DNA from: Pseudoalteromonas luteoviolacea DSM 6061
GTDB taxonomy: Bacteria; Pseudomonadota; Gammaproteobacteria; Enterobacterales; Alteromonadaceae
Direction of reading: 5' to 3'
Assembly: GCF_001625655.1 (NCBI RefSeq)
Contig: NZ_AUYB01000124.1
Span: forward strand, 1 to 56,783
Length of the DNA: 56,783 nucleotides
Shown here: positions 1 to 7,529 of the stretch, in pieces
Position numbering within the stretch: the first letter of the stretch is position 1
Layout: each line of letters begins with the position of its first letter
The notes under the pieces: generated by a model
Seen by the model: the letters and a program-made list of their open reading frames with translations, nothing else
What the model was told of the DNA's origin: nothing
The model's database searches: none
Program-made: the position numbers and the translations under genes

Positions 1-1
1 A

Positions 2-586
2 GCCAAAGAACAAGCTGAACGCGAGGAAGCCGCGCGTTTAGCCAAAGAGCAAGCAGAACGCGAGGAAGCCGCGCGTTTAGCCAAAGAGCAAGCAGAACGT
101 GAAGAAGCAGCGCGTTTAGCTAAAGAGCAAGCAGAACATGAAGAAGCAGCGCGTTTAGCTAAAGAGCAAGCAGAACGTGAAGAAGCGGAGCGTCTAGCCA
201 AAGAACAAGCAGAACGTGAAGAAGCAGCGCGTTTAGCCAAAGAACAAGCGGAACGTGAAGAAGCAGAGCGTTTAGCCAAAGAACAAGCAGAACGTGAAGA
301 AGCAGCGCGTTTAGCCAAAGAACAAGCGGAACGTGAAGAAGCGGAGCGTTTAGCCAAAGAACAAGCAGAACGAGAGGAAGCAGAGCGTTTAGCTAAAGAG
401 CAAGCGGAACGTGAAAAAGCAGCGCGTTTAGCCAAAGAGCAAGCGGAACGTGAAGAAGCAGCGCGTTTAGCTAAAGAGCAAGCAGAACGTGAAGAAGCGG
501 AGCGTTTAGCTAAAGAGCAAGCAGAACGTGAAGAAGCAGCGCGTTTAGCTAAAGAGCAGACGGAGCGTGAAGAAGCAGAGCGTTTA
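2..586 (+). repeat. 15 tandem 39-bp repeats encoding a charged helix in FtsY
   Basis: Fifteen contiguous 39-bp units begin at position 2 and at every 39 bp up to 548; a sixteenth decays after about 12 bp at 587. Each encodes AKEQAEREEAARL with few changes: AARL alternates with AERL, copy 4 has His for Arg, copy 11 has Lys for Glu, and copy 15 has Thr for Ala. Most differences between copies are synonymous (gcc/gct, gaa/gag, gca/gcg), so the protein sequence is kept while the DNA drifts. The array may continue left of the window. The encoded stretch should be a long, highly charged single alpha-helix or coiled coil. Confidence 0.97.
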
Positions 587-1555
587 GCCAAAGAACAAGA
601 AGAACAAGAGAAGCCAAAAAAGAAAGGCTTTTTTGCCCGTCTAAAACAAGGCCTTCTTAAAACGAAGGAAAATATAGGTTCAGGCTTTGCATCAATCTTT
701 AAGGGGAAAAAGATTGATGATGAATTATTTGAAGAATTAGAGACGCAACTATTAACAGCTGATTTGGGCGTAGATACGACCATGAAGTTGATTGATAACT
801 TAACTGATGCCGCAGATCGTAAACAGCTAAAAGATGGCGATGCACTTTATGAATTGATGAAAAGTGAAATGGCAGACATCTTGAAAGATGCTGAACAACC
901 ATTAGAAATCAATACAGGCAAAAAGCCATATGTGATTTTGATGGTTGGTGTTAACGGTGTGGGCAAGACAACAACCATTGGCAAAATGGCAAAACAATTT
1001 CAAGCCCAAGGTAAATCGGTTATGTTGGCTGCGGGTGATACTTTCCGTGCAGCAGCTGTTGAGCAATTACAGGTCTGGGGTGAGCGAAATGATATTCCTG
1101 TTGTTGCGCAACATACAGGCGCAGATAGTGCATCAGTGGTATTTGATGCTTTCCAAGCTGCTCAGGCGAGGAATGTAGACGTGCTTATTGCCGATACGGC
1201 AGGCCGACTTCAAAACAAAGACAACTTGATGCAAGAGCTAGAAAAGATTGCACGAGTCATGAAGAAACTTGACCCTGATGCTCCACATGAAGTTATGCTT
1301 ACTATTGATGCTGGCACAGGCCAAAATGCCATCAGTCAAGTTAAGCTATTTAACCAAGCCGTTGGCTTAACTGGGATTACGTTAACTAAACTAGATGGTA
1401 CAGCCAAAGGCGGCGTTATTTTCGCTGTTGCTGATCAATTTAAGATTCCTATCCGCTATATTGGTGTTGGTGAAGGAATTGATGACTTGAGAACGTTTAA
1501 GAGTCATGACTTTATTGAAGCACTATTTAGCCAAGAAGACGAAAATAAAAATTAA
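2..1555 (+). CDS. ftsY: Signal recognition particle receptor FtsY (5' end outside window)
   Basis: FtsY is the SRP receptor GTPase that docks ribosome-nascent chain complexes at the inner membrane for co-translational insertion. 517 residues are visible and the reading frame is open to the left edge, so the start is missing. Residues 1-195 are 15 copies of AKEQAEREEAARL, followed by a Lys-rich stretch (KPKKKGFFARLKQGL). The N domain follows (IGSGFASIFKGKKIDDELFE), then the GTPase domain with P-loop GVNGVGKTTT, DTFRAAAVEQL, DTAGRL and TKLDGTAKGG, and the C-terminal GVGEGIDDLRTF. In the family, the acidic N-terminal A domain is variable and the NG domain is conserved. The ATG at 764 lies inside the N domain and is not the start. 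A terminator separates this gene from ftsEX. Confidence 0.97.
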   Translation, partial: AKEQAEREEAARLAKEQAEREEAARLAKEQAEREEAARLAKEQAEHEEAARLAKEQAEREEAERLAKEQAEREEAARLAKEQAEREEAERLAKEQAEREEAARLAKEQAEREEAERLAKEQAEREEAERLAKEQAEREKAARLAKEQAEREEAARLAKEQAEREEAERLAKEQAEREEAARLAKEQTEREEAERLAKEQEEQEKPKKKGFFARLKQGLLKTKENIGSGFASIFKGKKIDDELFEELETQLLTADLGVDTTMKLIDNLTDAADRKQLKDGDALYELMKSEMADILKDAEQPLEINTGKKPYVILMVGVNGVGKTTTIGKMAKQFQAQGKSVMLAAGDTFRAAAVEQLQVWGERNDIPVVAQHTGADSASVVFDAFQAAQARNVDVLIADTAGRLQNKDNLMQELEKIARVMKKLDPDAPHEVMLTIDAGTGQNAISQVKLFNQAVGLTGITLTKLDGTAKGGVIFAVADQFKIPIRYIGVGEGIDDLRTFKSHDFIEALFSQEDENKN

Positions 1556-1564
1556 TAACACAGT

Positions 1565-1597
1565 AAAAGCGCCTTATTCTTAATTAAGGCGCTTTTT
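1565..1597 (+). terminator. Rho-independent terminator after ftsY
   Basis: A perfect 12-bp stem (AAAAGCGCCTTA / TAAGGCGCTTTT) with an 8-nt loop is followed by T residues, 9 nt after the ftsY stop. It separates ftsY from ftsEX, which in E. coli are usually drawn as one operon. Confidence 0.85.
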
Positions 1598-1634
1598 AGT
1601 TCGCGAATGGATAAAAGCATTTTTCGGGTTAGGT

Positions 1635-2339
1635 ATGATTACATTTGATCAAGTTAGTAAAACTTACCCTGGTGGTCATATGGCCCTTGAAAAGGTTAGT
1701 TTTGAACTCGGCAGAGGAGAGTTAGCTTTTTTAACAGGACATAGTGGTGCCGGTAAAAGTACGCTATTAAAGTTAATTAGCTTGATGGAAAGGCCCTCTG
1801 CGGGAAAAGTATCTATTAATGATATTGATCTTAACGGCATTTCGAACCGTCAAGTGCCTTTCGTTCGACGAGACATTGGTATCATATTTCAAAACCACCG
1901 CCTGCTTGAACGTTATAATGTTTTTGACAACGTTGCGTTGCCTTTAGTGATTGAAGGTACCCATCGTAAGCATATAACAAAGCGCGTTCATGCTGCACTG
2001 GATAAAGTAGGCCTATTGGACAAAGTTAAATGCCAACCTAGCACTTTATCTGGCGGTGAGCAGCAACGAGTCGGTATTGCTCGCGCTATTGTTAATTCAC
2101 CTCCTCTGTTGTTGGCGGATGAACCGACCGGCAACTTAGACCCTGAATTGTCTATGGAAATCCTCTCGTTGTTTGAAGATTTCAACCGTCATGGTACCTC
2201 GGTGCTTATTGCAACTCACGATTTAGGGCTCATTGCGAGAATGAAATATCGCAGCTTGACCCTAGAGCGTGGCCGACTGTTGCAAGATCCACTCGCTATT
2301 GATCCCTTAAAAGAAGATTTTATGGGGGGGCATTCATGA
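1635..2339 (+). CDS. ftsE: Cell division ATP-binding protein FtsE
   Basis: FtsE is the cytoplasmic ATPase of the FtsEX complex, which activates periplasmic murein hydrolases at the septum. The 234-residue protein shows Walker A GHSGAGKST, the ABC signature LSGGEQQR, Walker B LLLADEPTGNLD and the H-loop ATHD. The ATG at 1635 follows a purine-rich GGGTTAGGT. Its stop overlaps the ftsX start (ATGA), so the two are translationally coupled. Length matches the family. Confidence 0.96.
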   Translation: MITFDQVSKTYPGGHMALEKVSFELGRGELAFLTGHSGAGKSTLLKLISLMERPSAGKVSINDIDLNGISNRQVPFVRRDIGIIFQNHRLLERYNVFDNVALPLVIEGTHRKHITKRVHAALDKVGLLDKVKCQPSTLSGGEQQRVGIARAIVNSPPLLLADEPTGNLDPELSMEILSLFEDFNRHGTSVLIATHDLGLIARMKYRSLTLERGRLLQDPLAIDPLKEDFMGGHS

Positions 2340-3322
2340 GTTTGCTATTCAAAGGGCGTGGTAATCAAGCCAATAGCCAAGAAAAATCCGTCTTTTTAAA
2401 GCTTTACTTCTTTGTTTTGACTGTGTTTCGTCATGGTGTACACAGTTTAGGTGAAATGTGGCGCACGCCCATGGCATCAATAATGACAATATTGGTACTA
2501 GGTTTGAGCCTAACCTTGCCAACAACACTTTTCGTTGTGGTAAAAAATGTACAAAAAGTGAGTAGTGGTTTTCAAGAAGCGGCAGAAATATCTCTCTTTG
2601 TTAAAGAGGGGATTAGTGAACAAGAGACTCAAACTTTGGTAAAGCGTTTGGGACTATATCCTGAGGTGGAGTCCGTCAGTTTTATCTCTCAAACTCAGGC
2701 GCTCGAAGAGTTCAAACAAGTCTCAGGGTTTGGCCAAGCTTTGGATTATTTAGAAGAGAACCCGTTACCCAGTGTTGTATTGGTCACGCCAACTAAACGA
2801 CACCGTGGTGCGGATAGCGCACAAGTACTACTTGAAAAGCTCGAGAATGAGCGAGAAGTAGAGTTTGGCAAACTAGATATTGAATGGTTAGAAAGGCTAA
2901 ATGCGCTACTTGGGTTATTAAAAGAGAGTGTATTTACGGTTGGCTTATTACTGCTGAGTGCCGTTGTGCTAATTATTGGTAATACGATTCGCTTGTCTAT
3001 TATGGATAAAAAGGAAGAAATTCAAGTATTGAAGTTAGTCGGTGCGACAAACACTTTTATCCACACTCCGTTTTTGTGGACCGGAATTTGGTATGGCATT
3101 GTAGGTGGACTAGTCGCATTTATTTGTGTCACGTTGATGCTTTGGTGGCTTGAGTCAGCCGTCTCTTTGGTTGTAGGTGTGTATCAAAGTAGTTTTGTAC
3201 TCGAGGGGCTTAACCTATCTGAACTGATGTTTTTACTATTTCTTGCTATTTTACTCGGGTTTATTGGGTCTTATTTATCAGTACGAAAATACATTCGTGA
3301 AATTGAACCTGAAAAAGTCTAA
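2336..3322 (+). CDS. ftsX: Cell division permease-like protein FtsX
   Basis: FtsX is the inner-membrane partner of FtsE; it passes ATP-driven shape changes to periplasmic amidase activators (EnvC in E. coli). The 328-residue protein has an N-terminal cytoplasmic segment, a first transmembrane helix near residues 47-70 (MASIMTILVLGLSLTLPTTL), a periplasmic loop of about 110 residues, and three more helices (LLLLSAVVLIIGN, WYGIVGGLVAFICV, LMFLLFLAILLGFIGSYL). This is the four-helix FtsX topology. It overlaps ftsE by 4 nt. Confidence 0.95.
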   Translation: MSLLFKGRGNQANSQEKSVFLKLYFFVLTVFRHGVHSLGEMWRTPMASIMTILVLGLSLTLPTTLFVVVKNVQKVSSGFQEAAEISLFVKEGISEQETQTLVKRLGLYPEVESVSFISQTQALEEFKQVSGFGQALDYLEENPLPSVVLVTPTKRHRGADSAQVLLEKLENEREVEFGKLDIEWLERLNALLGLLKESVFTVGLLLLSAVVLIIGNTIRLSIMDKKEEIQVLKLVGATNTFIHTPFLWTGIWYGIVGGLVAFICVTLMLWWLESAVSLVVGVYQSSFVLEGLNLSELMFLLFLAILLGFIGSYLSVRKYIREIEPEKV

Positions 3323-3459
3323 AAAAGCCAAATCAATTATCTTTAGCGGGCCTTTTGATTATCTGGGTCCGCCTTCCATTCATCTCACATTAAAACCAAA
3401 AATATTATCATATAAAAATCAATGGTTTATTTATTCTTTATATCAGGATAATAAAAAGC

Positions 3460-3489
3460 TTGATTTTTGGTCGTAAAAAGTAGTAGATT
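3460..3489 (+). promoter_or_regulatory. Candidate sigma-70 promoter of rpoH
   Basis: TTGATT (3460-3465), an 18-nt spacer and TAGATT (3484-3489) fit a moderate sigma-70 promoter. The predicted start, near 3496, falls inside the CIRCE palindrome, the usual place for HrcA to block transcription. This is pattern evidence only. The rest of 3323-3459 holds no gene and no clear terminator. Confidence 0.45.
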
Positions 3490-3493
3490 GCAG

Positions 3494-3520
3494 TTAGCAC
3501 TCTAAGGGTTAGAGTGCTAA
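3494..3520 (+). promoter_or_regulatory. CIRCE operator (HrcA-type) upstream of rpoH
   Basis: TTAGCACTC (3494-3502), 9 nt and GAGTGCTAA (3512-3520) match the CIRCE consensus TTAGCACTC-N9-GAGTGCTAA at all 18 arm positions. CIRCE is the binding site of the heat-shock repressor HrcA. It ends 32 nt before the rpoH start and overlaps the predicted transcription start. No hrcA gene lies in this window. In the RNA the same sequence could form a hairpin. Confidence 0.93.
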
Positions 3521-3552
3521 AATTAACTAAAGATTTATCACTGAGGTGAAAA

Positions 3553-4416
3553 ATGAGTAAAGACATATATGCAATGGCATTAACAGCTGGACAACAAAGC
3601 GCGAGCATTGAAGGATATTTGCAAGCTGTTAGTACGATCCCAATGCTAGACGCTGAAAAAGAGCACAAGCTTGCGACGCGCCTTCATGAAAATGGCGATC
3701 TTGATGCTGCTAAACAGCTCATTATGTCTCACCTTAGGTTTGTTGCGCATATTGCGAAGAGCTACTCAGGCTATGGCCTTCCGCAAGCTGACTTAATCCA
3801 GGAAGGTAATATTGGTCTAATGAAAGCGGTTAAACGCTTTAACCCTACAGTGGGCGTGCGACTAGTATCTTTTGCAGTACATTGGATCAAAGCTGAAATT
3901 CATGAATATGTATTGAAAAACTGGCGCATCGTAAAAGTTGCAACTACTAAAGCGCAACGAAAGCTATTCTTTAACCTGCGCAAAAATAAAAAACGTTTGG
4001 GTTGGTTTAACCAAGAAGAAGTGAGTACTGTGGCAACTGAGCTAGGTGTTAGCGAAAAAGAAGTACGTGAAATGGAGTCACGCATGAGCGGCCAAGATAT
4101 GGGCTTTGACTTAGGTGCTGACGAAGAAGATAACAACACCAGTACTAGCTTTTCACCTGTTCAATATTTAACGGACTCAAATAGCGATATAGCCGAAGTT
4201 ATTGAAGAAGAGCAGTGGCAAGAACAATCTCAAAACCGTTTACTGGCAGCAATGAAGACGTTAGATGAACGCTCTCAAGATATTGTCGCTGCGAGATGGT
4301 TAGCTGAAGATAAGGCAACATTACAAGATTTAGCTGATAAATATAGCGTTTCTGCTGAACGTGTGCGCCAGCTAGAAAAATCAGCGATGAAAAAGTTACA
4401 AGCTGCAATGAGCTAA
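3553..4416 (+). CDS. rpoH: Heat-shock sigma factor RpoH (sigma-32)
   Basis: RpoH directs RNA polymerase to heat-shock promoters. The 287-residue protein contains sigma region 2 (SHLRFVAHIAKSYSGYGLPQ, DLIQEGNIGLMKAVKRF), the RpoH box (QRKLFFNLR, residues about 137-145) that distinguishes sigma-32 from other sigma-70 types, and a C-terminal region 4 helix-turn-helix (TLQDLADKYSVSAERVRQLE). The ATG at 3553 follows GAGGTG. Position after ftsEX is the conserved gammaproteobacterial order. The perfect CIRCE site upstream suggests HrcA control of this gene. Confidence 0.97.
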   Translation: MSKDIYAMALTAGQQSASIEGYLQAVSTIPMLDAEKEHKLATRLHENGDLDAAKQLIMSHLRFVAHIAKSYSGYGLPQADLIQEGNIGLMKAVKRFNPTVGVRLVSFAVHWIKAEIHEYVLKNWRIVKVATTKAQRKLFFNLRKNKKRLGWFNQEEVSTVATELGVSEKEVREMESRMSGQDMGFDLGADEEDNNTSTSFSPVQYLTDSNSDIAEVIEEEQWQEQSQNRLLAAMKTLDERSQDIVAARWLAEDKATLQDLADKYSVSAERVRQLEKSAMKKLQAAMS

Positions 4417-4438
4417 GTCGTAATACAAAAGATTCAAT

Positions 4439-4471
4439 AAATACCGCTCCTCTATGGGGCGGTATTTTTTT
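4439..4471 (+). terminator. Rho-independent terminator after rpoH
   Basis: AAATACCGC pairs with GCGGTATTT, extended by further G-C pairs toward the loop, and a run of seven T residues follows. It lies 22 nt past the rpoH stop. Confidence 0.85.
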
Positions 4472-4490
4472 GTGTCATAAAAAATTGAGC

Positions 4491-4519
4491 TTACAAGTGT
4501 ACGCTTATTTGATTATAAT
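4491..4519 (+). promoter_or_regulatory. Candidate sigma-70 promoter of the plsC-like gene
   Basis: TTACAA (4491-4496), a 17-nt spacer and a perfect TATAAT (4514-4519) lie 30 nt before the TTG start. It would serve the acyltransferase and rraB. Confidence 0.6.
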
Positions 4520-4548
4520 GCATTGATCATGAAATAGGAGCTCTAAGT

Positions 4549-5253
4549 TTGTTAGCTTTATTGCGCATTGTGGCAATGGCCATATTTATTATCTTTAGTT
4601 GTGTTTTTGGGTTATTGCTATGTATTGTAAGGCCCTTTCATCGAAATAACGTACATATTATCGCATCATGGTTTGGCTCAATGGCCAAAGTTATCGGTGT
4701 TGAACTGGTGATAGAGAAGGCGCCTGAAGTAAATGATATTGGGCCCGCTTTGTACGTTGCAAATCACCAGAATAACTACGACTTATTTACTCTTCCTGCG
4801 GTAGTGCCCCAAAATACCGTGAGTATGGGGAAAAAAAGCCTAAAGTGGATCCCGTTCTTTGGCCAACTTTACTGGTTGTCGGGTAATATTCTGATCGATA
4901 GAGCAAACCGTTCAAAAGCGGTGGGTACACTTGATAAAGCAGTCCAAAAAATTAAACAAAAAGGCCTGTCTTTGTGGATGTTCCCCGAAGGCACTCGCAG
5001 TTATGGTCGCGGCTTATTACCATTTAAAACGGGGGCTTTTCATGCTGCGAAGAGTGCGCAAGTTCCGATTGTTCCTGTGTGTATGAGTTCTACACAGGAT
5101 AAAATTAAACTGAATCGTTGGGACAATGGTAAAGTTTATATTTCTATGTTGGTACCCGTTAAGCTATCAGAGGAATGTTCAGTAAGAGAGCACGCTAACA
5201 ACATTCATGCTAAAATGGCCGACAAAATCGCACAATTAGATAAAGGTGAGTAA
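4549..5253 (+). CDS. plsC: 1-acyl-sn-glycerol-3-phosphate acyltransferase (PlsC family)
   Basis: PlsC-type enzymes move an acyl chain onto lysophosphatidic acid at the inner membrane to form phosphatidic acid. The 234-residue protein has an N-terminal membrane segment, the catalytic motif NHQNNYD (HX4D), the phosphate-binding motif FPEGTRS, and the late motif VPIVPV. The start is TTG, 8 nt after AGGAG; no in-frame ATG fits the N-terminal helix. rraB starts 5 nt after the stop. The genome may hold a second plsC paralogue, so the substrate is not certain. Confidence 0.88.
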   Translation: MLALLRIVAMAIFIIFSCVFGLLLCIVRPFHRNNVHIIASWFGSMAKVIGVELVIEKAPEVNDIGPALYVANHQNNYDLFTLPAVVPQNTVSMGKKSLKWIPFFGQLYWLSGNILIDRANRSKAVGTLDKAVQKIKQKGLSLWMFPEGTRSYGRGLLPFKTGAFHAAKSAQVPIVPVCMSSTQDKIKLNRWDNGKVYISMLVPVKLSEECSVREHANNIHAKMADKIAQLDKGE

Positions 5254-5258
5254 AGCTG

Positions 5259-5594
5259 ATGGAAAATTGGCAAGAGATCAGTGAAGACATTGTAGAGTCG
5301 TTATTAGAAGATGGCTCTAATCCTGAAAAGCTATACGAGGTCGAACATCATTTTGTATGTGAAAACTTTGATAAACTAGAAGAAGCTGCGCTGGCTGCGT
5401 TTAAGCTTGGTTATGATGTTGAAGAACCTGCGGAGCTAGAATTGGAAGATGGTGGCAAGATCTGGGGCTTTGATATAGTAGTTGAAGCTGAACTAAATGC
5501 TGAAGTCATTATGGAAGATGTAACGAAACTCGTGGCTGTTGCAACACAAACTGGCGTTGAATACGACGGTTGGGGCACATACTTCCAAGATTAA
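5259..5594 (+). CDS. rraB: Ribonuclease E activity regulator RraB
   Basis: RraB binds RNase E and modulates degradosome activity. The 111-residue protein shares family landmarks: LLEDGSNPEKLY, EHHFVCENFDKLEEAA, AFKLGYDVEEP and the C-terminal VEYDGWGTYFQD. It lacks the acidic tail that follows this point in E. coli RraB. It is co-directional with the plsC-like gene with 5 nt between them, so probably one transcript. Confidence 0.9.
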   Translation: MENWQEISEDIVESLLEDGSNPEKLYEVEHHFVCENFDKLEEAALAAFKLGYDVEEPAELELEDGGKIWGFDIVVEAELNAEVIMEDVTKLVAVATQTGVEYDGWGTYFQD

Positions 5595-5747
5595 TCCCGA
5601 CGCATTTTTTCAATGCGGCAGAAAGAAATGGACTTCTCTCTCATTATTTCTAATCCTTTATTCTTGTATTTTGAACATGTAGTAGACAATTTAGTCGTAA
5701 CTATGCATATTATTGCGGTTTGAGTAAAAAAGCTTCTCTTAGGAACT

Positions 5748-6992
5748 ATGCACGCGACAATCCCTATAAATGAACTTGTACCAGGTATGTTTGTGGACAG
5801 CGTCCATAAACTGAAGTCTGATGCTGATGTAAAGCTAAAGTCACGAGGGATGGTGCGTAATTCAGCAATAATTGCCAAACTGGAAGCTGATGGTGTACTT
5901 GAGTTAAATATTGATATCAAGCAAAGCCAAGTACCTGTACCAGCAAGTTACCTGCCAGAAACTCCATTACCGACAGTGCAAAGCAAAGGCGGTACTGAGC
6001 AGAATAAAGAGGATAAAAGTGGTGCGCAGTTATCACCTGTTCATATCGGTATACCCACTGCAGAATCTTTTGCTGCGGCCTTAAATCAATTTGAAGTACA
6101 AAATAAAAAGCTACAGATTTTGTATGGCAATATTCTTGGTGGAGAAGCACTTCAATTACATCTAATTAATGACATAAGCCAAGAGATTGTTGATTCTGTT
6201 ACTCAGAATAGTAATGTGATGGCAATTTTAACTCGGTTAAAAGATAAACGTGGTTTTAACTGGCGTCATATGATTAATTGCACAATCATGATGACTATTT
6301 TTACCAAATATTTGGGCGTAAAGCCCCACGTTGTTAAGCAAATGGCCATGGCGGCTATGTTACATGACATTGGTAAAAGCAAAGTGCCACAAAGTATCTT
6401 AGAGAAGGCAACGCCACTTACCGAGAATGAAAGGCGCCACTGGCAGAAACACGTAGCACACTCGGTAGCCATGGTTAAAGAAGAGAAAGGCATAACCCCT
6501 TTAATTATCGACATGATAGTTAATCACCATGAGAGATTGGATGGTAGTGGGTTTCCTAGAAGACTGAAAGCAGAAAAGCTGAGTAAGGCTGCTCGGGTGA
6601 TGGCAATTGTGGATGAATACACCACTTTAACGACAGCTCACGGCACTGAGGAGCCTGTTGAACCAGTTCATGCGCTACGCATTTTGTTATCTAACAAAGA
6701 TAAATTTGACGAAGTGCTTGTTCATAAGTTTATTCGGTGTATTGGTATTCACCCTATAGGTACTATTGTAAAGCTCACTAATGATCGCTTAGGTTTAGTG
6801 ATGACTGGAAACAAGGACAATCCCAAAGCACCGATTGTGAGAGTGTTCTACAATGCAAAGCACATGCACCATGTAACCATGAAAGATGTGGATCTAAATG
6901 ACAGCGATGATATTAAAATCATTGCTAATGTTAAGCCCCTTGATTATCAAATTAATTTATCCCGTTTGCTGCAAGAGAATCTGCTTGTTTAG
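5748..6992 (+). CDS. HD-GYP domain protein with DUF3391 (candidate c-di-GMP phosphodiesterase)
   Basis: HD-GYP proteins hydrolyse cyclic di-GMP to GMP. The 414-residue cytosolic protein has an N-terminal DUF3391-like domain (INELVPGMFVDSV, residues 6-18), a linker, then the HD domain with the metal motif LHDIGKSKVP and the signature NHHERLDGSGFP (Phe for Tyr of GYP). The usual DxYDAMT becomes DEYTTLTT. The core metal ligands look intact, so activity is likely but not proven. ATG follows AGGA. A convergent gene overlaps its last 41 nt. Confidence 0.88.
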   Translation: MHATIPINELVPGMFVDSVHKLKSDADVKLKSRGMVRNSAIIAKLEADGVLELNIDIKQSQVPVPASYLPETPLPTVQSKGGTEQNKEDKSGAQLSPVHIGIPTAESFAAALNQFEVQNKKLQILYGNILGGEALQLHLINDISQEIVDSVTQNSNVMAILTRLKDKRGFNWRHMINCTIMMTIFTKYLGVKPHVVKQMAMAAMLHDIGKSKVPQSILEKATPLTENERRHWQKHVAHSVAMVKEEKGITPLIIDMIVNHHERLDGSGFPRRLKAEKLSKAARVMAIVDEYTTLTTAHGTEEPVEPVHALRILLSNKDKFDEVLVHKFIRCIGIHPIGTIVKLTNDRLGLVMTGNKDNPKAPIVRVFYNAKHMHHVTMKDVDLNDSDDIKIIANVKPLDYQINLSRLLQENLLV

Positions 6993-7275
6993 CTCGTTTG
7001 CACCTTTTTAAGCGCTGTACTTTTGCTGAAAGTAAAGCGCCCGCAAGGCAGCTGGACATTAAAACTATCCACATTAAAGTGCCTTTTTCGCTGTGTAGTG
7101 CAACACAACAACATACCAGCGCCGCCAGCGCAGCCATGATAGCACCAAGCCAATAATGATTAACTGGATTGTCGCACTGCCCAGCGCGTTGGCAAGCGCA
7201 ATAATTTGCTTTACACAGACAGTAAACACTGACCCCAGAAAATAGCAGCGCTGCCAATATTAACAACACTATCAT
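6952..7275 (-). CDS. Small Cys-rich membrane protein, unknown function
   Basis: This 107-residue protein starts at the ATG at 7275, 9 nt after GGAGG; upstream ATGs extend it to 126 residues but lack a comparable site. It shows an N-terminal hydrophobic helix (MIVLLILAALLFSGVSVY), a Cys-rich loop (CLCKANYCACQRAGQC), a helical pair (LGAIMAALAALVCCCVAL, MWIVLMSSCLAGALL) and a basic tail. The Cys cluster might bind metal or form disulfides. I do not recognise the family. It overlaps the 3' end of the HD-GYP gene on the other strand. Confidence 0.6.
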   Translation of the reverse strand: MIVLLILAALLFSGVSVYCLCKANYCACQRAGQCDNPVNHYWLGAIMAALAALVCCCVALHSEKGTLMWIVLMSSCLAGALLSAKVQRLKRCKRAKQADSLAANGIN

Positions 7276-7381
7276 AATCATCTCCCTCCAAGTAATGGCG
7301 AACAGTATAAGCGAAACTTTGAAACGGTTCAATGATATTGAGAATCAGTCTCATTTATAGTGTTGGTGATGGTTGGTTGAA

Positions 7382-7398
7382 AGCTGGTCTGCTTTGTT
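7382..7398 (+). promoter_or_regulatory. Candidate FadR operator upstream of fadL
   Basis: AGCTGGTCTGCTTTGTT matches the E. coli-type FadR consensus (AACTGGTCNGACNNGTT pattern) well in its left half and partly in its right half. It lies about 130 nt before a fadL gene, a known FadR target in enterobacteria. The right half is degenerate, so this is tentative. Confidence 0.4.
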
Positions 7399-7529
7399 AT
7401 TAAAAGTAACTAAATGGTTTTATTTTACGCAAATGCGCTGTTAAAAGTATTAAATTTGGAGATTTTTAACTTTCAATTCTGTACTGTGTCACCAACAAAT
7501 TTTCAGTTTTTATGATTTAAGGGTTATTA

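Noticed and set aside
2..586. Regular 39-bp repeats as a CRISPR array
   Set aside because: The units are contiguous with no spacers and are in frame with ftsY.
3243..3476. 77-codon ORF across the ftsX end and rpoH leader
   Set aside because: It overlaps ftsX in another frame and runs over the rpoH promoter; no ribosome site.
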